A stretch of DNA of 55,735 bases. It comes from Phenylobacterium sp. (lineage in GTDB: Bacteria; Pseudomonadota; Alphaproteobacteria; Caulobacterales; Caulobacteraceae). Positions 1 through 8,413 of this stretch are shown piece by piece (the first letter of the stretch is position 1; the number at the start of each line of letters is the position of its first letter). The notes under the pieces are model-generated. The model saw nothing but the letters and a program-made list of their open reading frames with translations. It made no database searches and had not been told where the DNA came from. The position numbers were made by a program, and so were the translations under genes. The stretch spans positions 1 through 55,735 of the forward strand of contig NZ_JAUYAF010000053.1 of the NCBI RefSeq assembly GCF_030693625.1, written 5' to 3'.

Positions 1-961
1 CGCCGGGCGCACGACGCTCGACGAGGCGATGATGAGCGAGGCCGCCGAGATCGCGCGGATCGCCAATCCGTCGGAAACCCTGCTGGTGGCCGACAGCCTC
101 ACCGGCCAGGACGCGGTGCGCACCGCCAAGGCCTTCCATGAACGCCTGCCGCTCACCGGCCTGGTGCTGACCCGGGCCGACGGCGACGGCCGCGGCGGCG
201 CGGCGCTCTCGATGCGCGCGGTCACCGGCCTGCCCATCAAGTTCCTGGGCGTCTCGGAAAAGATCGACGGCCTGGACGTCTTCGACGCCGCCCGCGTCGC
301 CGGCCGTATCCTGGGCCAGGGCGACGTCATCGCCCTGGTGGAGAAGGCCAGCGCCGATCTCGACGTCGCCAAGGCCGAGGCCATGGCCAAGAAGCTGGCC
401 AAGGGCCAGTTCGACCTGGACATGATGGCCGACCAGTTCGCCCAGATGAAGAAGATGGGCGGCATGGAAGGCCTGATGGGCTTCCTCCCCGGCGTCCAGA
501 AGATGAAGAAGCAGATCGCCGAGGCCAATATTTCCGACAAGGCCCTCGAACGGCAGGCGGCGATCATCTCCTCGATGACCAAGCTGGAGCGCAAGAAGCC
601 CGACATCCTGGCCGCGTCGCGCAAGCGCCGGATCGCCAAGGGCGCGGGCGTCGACGTCTCCGAGGTCAACCGCCTGCTGAAGCAGCATCGCCAGATGGCC
701 GACGCCTTCAAGGCGATGAGCAAGGACGGCGGCAAGGGCTTCGCCCGCATGGCCGGCATGATGGGCGGAGGCGGCGGGGCGGACCGGCTGAAGTCGCTCG
801 GTGGCGGCAAGCTGGCCATGCCCGACCAGAACCAACTCGAGGAGCTCGGCAAGATGGCCGGGGGCGGGGGCAAGCTGCCCGGCCTCGGCGACGGGCTCCC
901 CAAACTTCCTGGCCTGGGCGGCGGCCTGCCCCCCGGCTTCAATCCCTTCAAGAAATCCTAG
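1..961 (+). CDS. ffh: Signal recognition particle protein Ffh, 3' part (5' end outside window)
   Basis: SRP54-type GTPase that binds signal peptides of nascent membrane proteins with 4.5S RNA and delivers ribosomes to FtsY. The reading frame is open from base 2 and begins inside the G domain (AGRTTLDEAMM follows the G3 region; TRADGDGRGG is the G4/G5 area). The methionine-rich M domain follows, with many Met residues (MADQFAQMKKMGGMEGLMGF) and the RKRRIAKGAG RNA-binding helix region. The tail is Gly/Pro/Leu-rich. The gene is truncated only by the window edge. rpsP follows after 19 bases, so the two are probably co-transcribed. Confidence 0.97.
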   Translation, partial: AGRTTLDEAMMSEAAEIARIANPSETLLVADSLTGQDAVRTAKAFHERLPLTGLVLTRADGDGRGGAALSMRAVTGLPIKFLGVSEKIDGLDVFDAARVAGRILGQGDVIALVEKASADLDVAKAEAMAKKLAKGQFDLDMMADQFAQMKKMGGMEGLMGFLPGVQKMKKQIAEANISDKALERQAAIISSMTKLERKKPDILAASRKRRIAKGAGVDVSEVNRLLKQHRQMADAFKAMSKDGGKGFARMAGMMGGGGGADRLKSLGGGKLAMPDQNQLEELGKMAGGGGKLPGLGDGLPKLPGLGGGLPPGFNPFKKS

Positions 962-980
962 AGATAACAAGGACTGAACT

Positions 981-1556
981 ATGCTGAAGATCCGTCTCGC
1001 CCGTGGCGGCGCCAAGAAGCGCCCCTACTATTCCATCGTCGTCGCCGACAGCCACTCGCCCCGCGATGGCCGCTTCATCGAGAAGGTGGGCACCTACAAC
1101 CCGCTGCTGAAGCGTGACGACCCCAGCCGCGTCACCCTGAAGCTGGAAAGCATCCAGGCCTGGATCGCCAAGGGCGCCCAGCCCACCGACCGCGTCGCGC
1201 GCTTCCTGGCCCAGGCCGGCGTCGTGAAGTGGGAACACGGCAACAACCCCAACAAGGGCAAGCCCGGCAAGAAGGCCGTCGAGCGTACGGAAGAGCGCGC
1301 CCAGCGCGACGCCGCCGCCGCCGCCGCCCTGGAAGAAGCCAAGAACGCCCCGGCTCCCGAGCCGGAACCCGAAGCCGCTCCGGTTGAAGAGGCTCCGGCC
1401 GCTGAAGCCCCCGCCGCCGAGGAAGCCCCGGCTGCTGAAGACGCGCCCGCCGCTGAAGCTGCTCCGGCCGCTGAAGAAGCCCCTGCCGCTGCTGAACCGG
1501 TCGCCGAGGAAGCCGCTGCCGAGCCGGCCGCCGCGGAAGACAAGGCTGAAGGCTAA
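981..1556 (+). CDS. rpsP: 30S ribosomal protein S16 with long Ala/Glu/Pro-rich C-terminal tail
   Basis: Small-subunit ribosomal protein. Residues 1-80 are canonical S16 ([20 protein letters not shown], then a [13 protein letters not shown] region). The protein is 191 residues, about twice the usual length. From about residue 100 it becomes a low-complexity acidic tail built from AAEE(A)P-type units. Tails on alphaproteobacterial S16 are known, but this one is long and repetitive. The start has a purine-rich stretch (AAGGA) upstream. It lies between ffh and rimM in the usual order. Confidence 0.97.
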   Translation: MLKIRLARGGAKKRPYYSIVVADSHSPRDGRFIEKVGTYNPLLKRDDPSRVTLKLESIQAWIAKGAQPTDRVARFLAQAGVVKWEHGNNPNKGKPGKKAVERTEERAQRDAAAAAALEEAKNAPAPEPEPEAAPVEEAPAAEAPAAEEAPAAEDAPAAEAAPAAEEAPAAAEPVAEEAAAEPAAAEDKAEG

Positions 1557-1582
1557 GGCTTGAGACGGAGGCGGTAAGTCCC

Positions 1583-2104
1583 ATGGCTGACCGCCTCCTC
1601 CAGGTCGCCCGCGTCGCCGGAGCCTTCGGCGTGCGCGGGGAGATCCGCATCACCACCTTTACCGAAGACCCTCTTGCGCTCGCGACCTACAGGGTCCTGA
1701 CGCGTGAGGACGGGTCCCCGGGCCTGACCATCACGGCGGCGCGGGCGGTGAAGGGGGCGGTGATCGCCAGGGCTGCGGGTATAGACACCCGGGACCAGGC
1801 TGAGGCCCTGCGCGGCCTCAAGCTGTTCATCGCCCGCGAGGCCCTCCCCGCTCCCGATGAAGACGAATTCTATCACGCCGACCTGCTGGGCCTGACCCTC
1901 GAGACTCCCGAGGGCGAGCTGATGGGCAAGGTGAAGACCATCCAGGACTTCGGGGCCGGCGACCTCATCGAGGTCCAGCCGCCGATGGGCGCGAGTTGGT
2001 GGCTGCCCTTCACCCGAGAGACGGTGCCGGAAGTCCGCATCGCCGAGGGCAAGCTGATCGCCGTGCGCCCCGCCGAGATCGACGGCGACGCCGAAGAGGG
2101 CTGA
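1583..2104 (+). CDS. rimM: Ribosome maturation factor RimM
   Basis: Assists late 30S maturation by binding S19 and acting on the 16S rRNA head domain. The 173-residue length fits the family. The N-terminal RimM barrel has VARVAGAFGVRGEIRI, and the linker to the PRC-barrel shows the typical DEDEFYHADLLGL. It sits 26 bases after rpsP. In most bacteria trmD comes next, but here the following gene is an unrelated enzyme on the opposite strand and trmD is about 43 kb away. Confidence 0.96.
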   Translation: MADRLLQVARVAGAFGVRGEIRITTFTEDPLALATYRVLTREDGSPGLTITAARAVKGAVIARAAGIDTRDQAEALRGLKLFIAREALPAPDEDEFYHADLLGLTLETPEGELMGKVKTIQDFGAGDLIEVQPPMGASWWLPFTRETVPEVRIAEGKLIAVRPAEIDGDAEEG

Positions 2105-2114
2105 GCCTATCGGC

Positions 2115-2912
2115 TTAGCCGAACCGCTTGTTGAAGCTCGGCAGACCTTCCGACAGCGGGGTGAGGCGATCGGACTCACCGTCCTTCAGATAGGCCGCCG
2201 TGGCCCGCGCCAGGGTCCCGTAGGCCGCCGCGAACAGGCCGCCTCCGGAGGATAGCCGCCGGACGCCCGCCGCCTCCAACCTGGCCGCGTTGGGCAGGCC
2301 GGGTCGCGCCATGGCGTTGACCGGCAGGGCGATCTCCTTGGCGAGCACCGTCAGCAGGGCTTCGTCGGTGGGGCCGGGAACGAAAATCCCGTCCGCGCCG
2401 GCCGCGGCGTAGGTTCTGGCCCGCGCCAACACCTCCGCCTGCGCGGCCTCGCCGGCGGCCAGGCCCTTCAGATAGACGTCGGTGCGGGCGTTGATGAACA
2501 GGGCGACGCCGGCCTGGTCGGCGGCTTTGCGCACCGCTTCGATCTTGCGGGCGTGCAGGGCGGCGTCACGCCGGCCGTCCTCCAGGTTGATTCCGACGGC
2601 GCCGGCGCCCACCACCGCCTTGACGGTTTCGGCCAGCTCAGCGAGGTCATCGGTGTAACCGCCCTCGATGTCGGCGGTCAGCGGGACCTTCAGGACCCGG
2701 CTGATCTCGGCGATGGCGGTCAGCAGCAGGGGGACCGGGAAGAAATCGCCGTCCGCATAGCCGTGGGCCCAGGCGACGGCGGCGCTGGAGGTGGCCACGG
2801 CCTTGGCGCCGGCGTCCTCCATGATCGCGGCGCTGGCGGCGTCCCAGGCATTTGGGAGGACCAGGATTTCGGGGCCGGCGTGCAGGGCCTTGAAGGCGGC
2901 GGCTTGGATCAT
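2115..2912 (-). CDS. Isocitrate lyase/PEP mutase superfamily protein
   Basis: A 265-residue TIM-barrel enzyme of the PEP mutase/isocitrate lyase superfamily. Visible landmarks are LPNAWDAASA near the N terminus, the Mg-binding DIEGGY segment, GINLEDG and FINARTDVY. The KKCGH catalytic motif of true isocitrate lyase is absent, so it is more likely a phosphonomutase- or oxaloacetate-hydrolase-like C-C/P-C lyase of unknown substrate. It converges on rimM, with 10 bases between the stop codons. It occupies the position normally held by trmD. Confidence 0.85.
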   Translation of the reverse strand: MIQAAAFKALHAGPEILVLPNAWDAASAAIMEDAGAKAVATSSAAVAWAHGYADGDFFPVPLLLTAIAEISRVLKVPLTADIEGGYTDDLAELAETVKAVVGAGAVGINLEDGRRDAALHARKIEAVRKAADQAGVALFINARTDVYLKGLAAGEAAQAEVLARARTYAAAGADGIFVPGPTDEALLTVLAKEIALPVNAMARPGLPNAARLEAAGVRRLSSGGGLFAAAYGTLARATAAYLKDGESDRLTPLSEGLPSFNKRFG

Positions 2913-3010
2913 GGGCGTCTCCTCTTATCGTCTAGGACGGTATAGGAGGCGCCACCGTGACATGCTCGCGGATATCGGACGCAAACAGAGCCCGCGAACC
3001 GGCAGAACGA

Positions 3011-3310
3011 TCAGTGGCCGTGCGGGCCCTCATAGACGCCCGGCGCCAGACGCTCGTCCTCGGGGCCCTCGGTTCCGTGGGCCAGGACGAAGCGGCGGTC
3101 GCAATAGGGGCACTCGACAAAGGTCGCCTCACCCATCTCCAGCCAGACCCGCGGATGGCCCAGAGCCCCGCCGACGCCGTCACAGGCGATGCGGCCCGAA
3201 CGCACCACGACAGTTTCCGGGGCGGGCAAGTCGGGCGTCAGGGCCGGCTTGGCCGGCATGGGCTCGACGTGAGCGCCCTGGTTGGGGACGGGGGTGGCTT
3301 TACGGGCCAT
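3011..3310 (-). CDS. Zinc-finger domain-containing protein
   Basis: Small protein of 99 residues. After a Pro-rich N-terminal region it has a C-terminal zinc-finger pattern: IACDG, HPRVWLEMG, then VECPYCDRRFVLAHG. This C-H-C-C layout matches the zinc-finger family related to mitochondrial complex I subunit NDUFS6. The start at 3310 is preferred over the longer frame to 3364 because GGAGAG lies about eight bases upstream. It ends with GVYEGPHGH. The exact role is unknown. Confidence 0.8.
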   Translation of the reverse strand: MARKATPVPNQGAHVEPMPAKPALTPDLPAPETVVVRSGRIACDGVGGALGHPRVWLEMGEATFVECPYCDRRFVLAHGTEGPEDERLAPGVYEGPHGH

Positions 3311-3400
3311 GATGCAGACTCTCCGACAGCGGACGCCTTGGCGAAGGGTCCACAGGAGCCCCAATCTTTTTGAGAATCAAAAAGCAGGGACCAAAACTTC

Positions 3401-3450
3401 AGGGCGTGACGGGCGTCCGAACCGGCTTCCACTTCGGACTGTCACGCCCT
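3401..3450. other. Long imperfect hairpin/cruciform upstream of orphan ABC ATPase gene
   Basis: Perfect outer arms AGGGCGTGAC (3401-3410) and GTCACGCCCT (3441-3450), plus inner arms GTCCGAA (3415-3421) and TTCGGAC (3433-3439), form a stacked stem with a small bulge and an 11-base loop. A second short hairpin, CTTTTTGA / TCAAAAAG, sits just before it at 3366-3384. The element lies between divergent genes (start at 3310 minus, start at 3506 plus). It could be a leader structure, an operator or a small repeat. Confidence 0.55.
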
Positions 3451-3505
3451 AGGTATGCGACCATAGCTTTACGCGTCAATCGCGCCTGTTTTCGAAAAGT
3501 CCCGC

Positions 3506-4456
3506 ATGACCCTTCCCGACTACGCCATCGAGGCCAAGGGCCTGGTGAAGACCTATCCCGCCACCAAGACCACCCCCGAGATGCTGGCGCTGAAGGGCAT
3601 CGACCTGGTCATTCCGCGCGGCTCGATCTTCGGCCTGCTGGGGCCAAACGGGGCGGGCAAGTCGACCTTCATCAACATCCTGGCGGGCCTTTGCAAGAAG
3701 ACCTCCGGCACGGTCTCCATCTGGGGCCGGGACATTGACGAGCGTCCCCGCGACGCGCGCGCCGCCATCGGGGTGGTGCCACAGGAGATCGCCGCCGACC
3801 CCTTCTTCACCCCCCGCGAGAGCCTGGAGGTCCAGGCGGGCATGTACGGCGTGCCGGCCAAGGAGCGCCGGACCATGGAGCTGCTCAACGCGCTCGGCCT
3901 CGGCGACAAGGCCAACGCCTATGTCCGCCAACTCTCCGGCGGCATGAAGCGCCGGCTGATGGTGGCCAAGGCGATGACCCATAACCCGCCCGTCCTGATC
4001 CTTGACGAGCCCACGGCGGGCGTCGACGTCGAACTTCGCAAACAGCTCTGGAACTATGTGGTGGAGCTGAATCGCAAGGGCGTCACCATCGTGCTCACCA
4101 CCCACTATCTGGAAGAAGCCCAGGAGCTCTGCGACCAGATCGCCATCGTCAACCGGGGCCAGGTGGTGGCCTGCGAACCCACCGGCACCCTGCTGGCCCG
4201 CATGGACATCCGCAACGTGGTGGTGACGCCGGAAGAACCGGTGACCGCGGCCCCGACCCTGCCAGGCTTCGAGACCAAGCTGCGCCCGGCCGGCGCCTTC
4301 GCCGTGTCCTATCGCACGGGTCAGTCCAGCGTGGAGCAGGTGCTCGCCGCCGTGCGCGCCGCGGGCCTGCACATCAAGGATATCGCCACCGAGGACCCGG
4401 ACCTGGAGGACGTCTTCGTGTCCCTCACCTCGGCCCCCGCGCCCATCGACGCGTGA
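3506..4456 (+). CDS. ABC transporter ATP-binding protein (orphan, ABC-2/NodI-like)
   Basis: A 316-residue ATPase subunit with Walker A (GPNGAGKS), Q-loop (VVPQE), signature (LSGGMKRR), Walker B (LILDEPTAGVD) and H-loop (TTHYLEEAQ). The C-terminal extension after about residue 215 is as in drug or polysaccharide exporters of the ABC-2 class. No membrane partner is adjacent: the next gene is a tRNA. It shares the same motif variants ([14 protein letters not shown]) with the ATPase at 20988-21914, so the two are probably paralogues. The substrate is unknown. Confidence 0.9.
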   Translation: MTLPDYAIEAKGLVKTYPATKTTPEMLALKGIDLVIPRGSIFGLLGPNGAGKSTFINILAGLCKKTSGTVSIWGRDIDERPRDARAAIGVVPQEIAADPFFTPRESLEVQAGMYGVPAKERRTMELLNALGLGDKANAYVRQLSGGMKRRLMVAKAMTHNPPVLILDEPTAGVDVELRKQLWNYVVELNRKGVTIVLTTHYLEEAQELCDQIAIVNRGQVVACEPTGTLLARMDIRNVVVTPEEPVTAAPTLPGFETKLRPAGAFAVSYRTGQSSVEQVLAAVRAAGLHIKDIATEDPDLEDVFVSLTSAPAPIDA

Positions 4457-4502
4457 GCCTTCCGTTCGGCGCGGCTTTCCGCTAGAAGCGCGTTTCCGAA
4501 AC

Positions 4503-4579
4503 GCACCCGTAGCTCAGCTGGATAGAGCGTTGCCCTCCGAAGGCAAAGGTCACACGTTCGAATCGTGTCGGGTGCGCCA
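4503..4579 (+). tRNA. tRNA-Arg (anticodon CCG)
   Basis: A 77-base cloverleaf. The acceptor stem GCACCCG (4503-4509) pairs with CGGGTGC (4569-4575), followed by a G discriminator and an encoded CCA (4577-4579). The D stem is GCTC/GAGC. The anticodon stem TTGCC/GGCAA encloses CTCCGAA, with CCG at 4537-4539 reading codon CGG. The T arm is ACACG-TTCGAAT-CGTGT. All stems pair fully. Confidence 0.97.
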
Positions 4580-4877
4580 ACGGACTTCCCAAGAAACTCG
4601 GGCTTCGGGCCCGCCAGTTGGTGGCCGAGCGGACCGTTGTCGGCTGCGCGCTGGCTAGCGGGCGGTGAGCCAGGCGACCGTCTTGCCCGACGCTTCAAGA
4701 GTTCCCGCACCCTTGTGCTGAGGGACACCGCGGCCGGCTGACAACCGACGCAGGCCCGTCCTGCGGATAGATCCCGGCGCGTGACGTCGGGCCCGATTGA
4801 CACCCCCCGCGGCCGGCCCACTGATAGGCGAATTCATCCGGCGTTACGACCGGCGTCTATTTTTGTAGGAAACCATA
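4580..4877. other. Gene-free interval between tRNA-Arg and symporter gene
   Basis: About 300 bases with no convincing gene. Just after the tRNA there is a small GC-rich hairpin, CGGGC-TTCGG-GCCCG, that could help end the tRNA transcript. A TTGACA at 4797-4802 may belong to a promoter for the downstream symporter, but no good -10 element is seen at normal spacing. A repeated CCGGCGT pair lies at about 4839-4855, and GTAGGA serves as the ribosome binding site for the symporter. No integrase or att-type repeat of the tRNA 3' end was found. Confidence 0.5.
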
Positions 4878-6395
4878 ATGGCCAGCTCGGCGCAGATTCC
4901 CGGCGCGCGCGTACCTCTTCGCACCAAATTCTTCTTCGGCCTCGGCGCCACCGCCGAAAGCATCACCCTGGCCGCGGTCGGCGGCTATGCGATGTTCTAC
5001 TACAATCAGGTCCTGGGCTTGCCCGCGACGCTCGCGGGTCTCGCGATCACGGTCAGCCTGGTGCTGGACGGCTTCGCTGATCCCATCGTCGGCTCACTGT
5101 CGGACCGAACGCGCGGCAAGCTCGGCCGCCGCCACCCCTACATGTATCTCGCCCCCGTCCCGGTGGCCCTCTGCATCGTGGCGCTGTTCAATCCCCCAGC
5201 GGCCTTCTCGCACCTGTGGCTGTTTGTCTGGTTCTCGGGCTTCATCGTCACCCTGCGGGTGTTCATGGCCGTCTACCACGTGCCGCACCTGGCGCTGGGG
5301 GGCGAGCTTTCGGGCGACTACACCGAGCGCAGCCGGATCATGAGCTGGAACAACCTGCTCGGCATGATCGGCACGGCCGGCACCAGCTTCGTGGCGCTGA
5401 CCTTCTTCTTCCACAAGACCGCGGAGTATCCGCGCGGCCTGCTGAACCCCCACGCCTATACGCCCTTCGCCTTCGCAGTGGCCGGCTCGGGCATGCTGCT
5501 GCTGCTCGCCTCGGCCTGGTTCACCCGCGACCGCATCGCGCTGCTGCCCAAGACCCCCGACGACCTGCCGGCCTTCAGCCCCTTCGAGTTCATGAAGGAC
5601 ATGGGCAGCGCCTTCTCCAACCGGAACTATGTCTTCCTGCTGATCGCCTATTTCTTCCTGTCCCTGATGCTTGGTATTCGCCAGGGCCTGGGGCTCTACA
5701 TGAACACCTTCTTCTGGGAGTTCACGTCCGAGCAGATCCGCTGGTTCGTGATCGGCACCATCAGCGGCTACTTCCTCGGGTTCGCCACCGCGGCCAGGCT
5801 GCACGGGCGGTTCGACAAGAAGATCGCCATCATCGTCACCTGCGTCCTGCTCGCGACGATCCCGGCCATCGCGCCGAGCCTGCGGATTCTCGGGCTGTTC
5901 CCCGAACCGGGCCAGCCGATGCTGCTGCCGTTGATCATCATCTTCACCGGCCTGGGCTCCTGCGTGGCCAGCATCATGAGCATCAGCGTCATGTCGGCCC
6001 TGGCCGATATCGCCGACGAGAATGAGGTCCGCTACGGCTACCGGCAGGAGGGGGTGCTCTATTCGACGCGGGCCCTGTTCTCCAAGATCGATGCCGCCAT
6101 CGGTCACTTCTTCGCCGGCATGGCCCTGGACATCGTGGCCTTCCCCGAGAAGGCGCAGCCGGGACAGGTCGATCGCCAGACCCTGATGGACCTGGCTCTG
6201 GTGGACGCGCCCATCGCCACCATTCCGGGCCTGATCGCGGTGTTCTTCTACGCCCGCTACAAGATCAACCGGAAGAGCTACGACGCGACCCAGGCCCAGC
6301 TCCAGGTCCTGCGCCGCGAGCGTGCCGCCAAGGCCGCGCCGGCCGGCCAGCCGGGCGCCGAGCCGGACGGCATGGTGGGTGAAACCACGACCTAG
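4878..6395 (+). CDS. MFS transporter, GPH (MelB-like) sugar:cation symporter family
   Basis: Inner-membrane transporter of 505 residues with about 12 hydrophobic segments. The N-terminal half has the MelB-type cation-site segment DGFADPIVGSLSDRTRGKLG and then RRHPYMYLAPVP, both hallmarks of the glycoside-pentoside-hexuronide:cation symporters. The substrate cannot be told from sequence. The C-terminal tail after about residue 460 is Ala/Arg-rich and cytoplasmic. The start is preceded by TAGGA. It overlaps the convergent phosphatase gene by four bases at their stops. Confidence 0.9.
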   Translation: MASSAQIPGARVPLRTKFFFGLGATAESITLAAVGGYAMFYYNQVLGLPATLAGLAITVSLVLDGFADPIVGSLSDRTRGKLGRRHPYMYLAPVPVALCIVALFNPPAAFSHLWLFVWFSGFIVTLRVFMAVYHVPHLALGGELSGDYTERSRIMSWNNLLGMIGTAGTSFVALTFFFHKTAEYPRGLLNPHAYTPFAFAVAGSGMLLLLASAWFTRDRIALLPKTPDDLPAFSPFEFMKDMGSAFSNRNYVFLLIAYFFLSLMLGIRQGLGLYMNTFFWEFTSEQIRWFVIGTISGYFLGFATAARLHGRFDKKIAIIVTCVLLATIPAIAPSLRILGLFPEPGQPMLLPLIIIFTGLGSCVASIMSISVMSALADIADENEVRYGYRQEGVLYSTRALFSKIDAAIGHFFAGMALDIVAFPEKAQPGQVDRQTLMDLALVDAPIATIPGLIAVFFYARYKINRKSYDATQAQLQVLRRERAAKAAPAGQPGAEPDGMVGETTT

Positions 6396-7189
6396 ACGAT
6401 CAGGCGGGCGCGGATGGCCTCACGGGTCGCCGCGTCCGCCCCTATCGCATCGAGATAGGCCTCGATCGAACCGCTGCGCGCCTGGATCGAGGCGAAGGCG
6501 GCGTCCAGATAACTGGCCTCGACCCCCAGGAAGGCGCGCACCGCGGTTTCCGACGGCCGCTTGCCGAGAGACGCCTCCAGGGCCTGGGTGATCATCGGCA
6601 GTCGCGCATCGACCCGGGCGGCGAGGTTGGTGAGCAGGTAGTCGGCGCGGACGTCGTCGTCGTGGACGCCGAGCACGTGGTGGGTCAGGGCCGCCAGCAG
6701 ACCCGTGCGGTCCTTGCCGGCCGTGCAGTGGATCAGCACCGGGCCTTCGTCCTTGGCCAGGGCGGCGAAGTAACGGCCGAACAGCTCCTGATGGCGCGGC
6801 TCGAAGGGCGCCTTGTCGTAGTAGTCGAGGAAGAAGGCCCGCGCGCTTTCCGGGGTCAGGTCGGTCTCGCGAAGAAAGGCCACATGCGGCGCCTCGGTCT
6901 GATCGCCCAGGTCACACTGGATCACCTGGGCCGCGAAGCCCTCGTGGCGCAGGCTGGGATCATTGTCCCGCTCGCGAGGGCGGCGCAGGTCCACCACGAT
7001 GGCGAGCTTGAGGTCGGCCATCACCGCCAGATCGGCCGGCGTGGCGCGGGCCTGATGGGCGGCGCGGAACAGCTGGCCCGAGGCCACGCGTCCCCCGCGC
7101 ACGGCATACCCACCGTAGTCGCGGAAGTTCTCGACGCCCTCGAGGGGCAGGATGCGGGGATCGGTCATGAGCGCTTCCATGAGGCTCAT
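6392..7189 (-). CDS. Tyrosine-protein phosphatase (dual-specificity type)
   Basis: 265 residues. The catalytic P-loop HCTAGKDRTG (Cys155, Arg161) is the HC-x5-R signature of the bacterial Y_phosphatase3 group. The N-terminal NFRDYGGY and GQLFRA segments are typical of the same family. It probably acts on phosphotyrosine/serine or phosphoinositides in the cytoplasm. Alternative starts exist at residues 4 and 8; the start at 7168 (MTDPRILP) is preceded by GGAAG and may be the real one. Confidence 0.88.
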   Translation of the reverse strand: MSLMEALMTDPRILPLEGVENFRDYGGYAVRGGRVASGQLFRAAHQARATPADLAVMADLKLAIVVDLRRPRERDNDPSLRHEGFAAQVIQCDLGDQTEAPHVAFLRETDLTPESARAFFLDYYDKAPFEPRHQELFGRYFAALAKDEGPVLIHCTAGKDRTGLLAALTHHVLGVHDDDVRADYLLTNLAARVDARLPMITQALEASLGKRPSETAVRAFLGVEASYLDAAFASIQARSGSIEAYLDAIGADAATREAIRARLIV

Positions 7190-7217
7190 GACCTAGACAA
7201 CAAGTGTGACGGCTGGC

Positions 7218-7430
7218 CTAGAGCTGGTTGTACTCGCCGCAGCGGCACTTCACGACCACTTCGCGGGCCGAGGCTTCATCCTGGCCCACGAGGATCACCG
7301 CGTCGCAGGCGCCGCAGGTGAAGGCCGCGCCGATGTCTGAGGTCTTGTCGAGGTCGATGGCGACCGCTTCCACCAGGTCCCGACGGCCGATGAACAGGCT
7401 GGGGAACACACGCATCGAAGTCATAATCAT
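7218..7430 (-). CDS. Small zinc-ribbon-like hypothetical protein
   Basis: Unrecognised 70-residue protein. It has one CxxC (TCGACDAV) in the middle and a CRCGEYNQL tail, a four-cysteine layout suggesting a metal-binding ribbon. The start at 7430 is chosen over an upstream frame to 7514 because GAGGCG lies at proper spacing and the upstream part looks non-coding. A PhaR/AniA-like motif lies 76-89 bases before the start. The gene is single between the phosphatase and the glycosyltransferase-like gene. Confidence 0.7.
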   Translation of the reverse strand: MIMTSMRVFPSLFIGRRDLVEAVAIDLDKTSDIGAAFTCGACDAVILVGQDEASAREVVVKCRCGEYNQL

Positions 7431-7505
7431 CGAAATCGCCTCACTATGGCTCAAACTCACGGGGTCCAGAGCTGACCCTGCAAGAACCAAGGTTATGAAC
7501 TGCAA

Positions 7506-7519
7506 TTGCTGCAATGCAA
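7506..7519. promoter_or_regulatory. PhaR/AniA-like operator candidate
   Basis: TTGCTGCAATGCAA resembles the TTGCTGCA-x-TGCA type sites bound by PhaR (the polyhydroxybutyrate-responsive repressor) in alphaproteobacteria. It is upstream of the small gene starting at 7430. A similar site is at 49371-49386, upstream of another small gene. The assignment is by resemblance only. Confidence 0.35.
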
Positions 7520-7532
7520 TGACAACCAGCGC

Positions 7533-7548
7533 CCTTTGCGCGCAAAGG
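7533..7548. repeat. 16-bp perfect palindrome
   Basis: CCTTTGCGCGCAAAGG reads identically on both strands. It lies in the 180-base space between the end of the glycosyltransferase-like gene (7611) and the start of the small zinc-ribbon gene (7430). It could be an operator or part of a transcription stop. Confidence 0.45.
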
Positions 7549-7610
7549 TTCCCGGCGCTCGATGGGCGAACAACTTGCGCGGCGCAGCATCGCCAGCGCC
7601 CGATTTGCGA

Positions 7611-8357
7611 TCAGCGGGCCTGAGCGTCCATCAGGCTGCCCGCATAGGCGGCGTGACCGACATGGGTCAGGCGGGTTTGGAAGTCGGCGAACACCTGACC
7701 TCCCAGGTCACGCCATCGGCTGCAAAAGGCATAGTCCTCCGAGAGATGCTCGCCGGTGTCCGGCTCGATGAAGGTCTCGAAGATCATGGCGGCCTGCTTC
7801 GGCCCGCCACCGGAGGTGTCGCTGAGCCGCGCCTTGAGTTCCGGATGGGCGGCGGCGACCCGCTCCACCACGACGCGCTTGATCAGCATGAAGCCCGTCC
7901 CGAGATAGGCCACCGGGCCAAAGCCGTCGTCATCGATCTCGACACTGTTGTTGGGCGTGGGGATGAAGCGGACCACATAGCCCACGGAGGCGGCCATCAG
8001 GTCGCGTTTGCCGTCGATCGCGGCCTGGCGCACCTTGGCCCAGTCGATGCTCTTGATGGGATAGACGCCGCCCACCAGGTCGCGATCGGCGTCCAGCAAC
8101 CGGAAAACCTGCTCGGGCCGAAAACCGATGTCGGCGTCAACGAACAGCAGGTGGCTGGCGTCGCTTGTCAGGAACTTGTCGGCCATGGCCGCACGGGCCC
8201 GGGTGATCAGGGCGTCGCCGCCTCCCAGTTCCACGGTCAGTCCCACGCCCCGCGCCGCGCAGGCGGCCTGGAGGTCCAGGACCGAGCGCATGTAGTGGAT
8301 GTGAGCCAACCCGCCATAGCAGGGTGTCGCCAGAAAGATCGATGCGGCCTTGGCCAT
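7611..8357 (-). CDS. Glycosyltransferase-like protein (GT-A fold, DxD)
   Basis: 248 residues. The segment LLFVDADIGF (Asp74-Asp76) looks like the DxD metal/nucleotide-sugar site of GT-A enzymes, preceded by an ALITRARAAMADKFL helix. Later, AYLGTGFMLI and EDYAFCSRWRDLGG resemble the acceptor-side motifs of phage- and bacterial-type glycosyltransferases of this size. The start at 8357 (MAKAAS) is chosen because GGGGG lies just upstream. No other sugar genes are adjacent, so the substrate is unknown. Confidence 0.65.
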   Translation of the reverse strand: MAKAASIFLATPCYGGLAHIHYMRSVLDLQAACAARGVGLTVELGGGDALITRARAAMADKFLTSDASHLLFVDADIGFRPEQVFRLLDADRDLVGGVYPIKSIDWAKVRQAAIDGKRDLMAASVGYVVRFIPTPNNSVEIDDDGFGPVAYLGTGFMLIKRVVVERVAAAHPELKARLSDTSGGGPKQAAMIFETFIEPDTGEHLSEDYAFCSRWRDLGGQVFADFQTRLTHVGHAAYAGSLMDAQAR

Positions 8358-8413
8358 GAAGCCCCCTTGTTTCGGAGTGAGCTTCCCGTGCGCCGCCCCG
8401 CAGGGCAAGGCGT

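Noticed and set aside
1094..1543. Minus-strand frame opposite the S16 tail
   Set aside because: It is an Ala/Ser-rich mirror of the low-complexity tail and has no independent support.
4321..4821. Minus-strand frame of 166 codons over the tRNA-Arg gene
   Set aside because: It runs antisense to the tRNA and to the end of the ABC ATPase gene. Its apparent similarity to many database proteins is a classic tRNA-antisense artefact.
4580..4877. Integrated element at the tRNA-Arg 3' end
   Set aside because: No integrase and no repeat of the tRNA 3' end was seen within the window.
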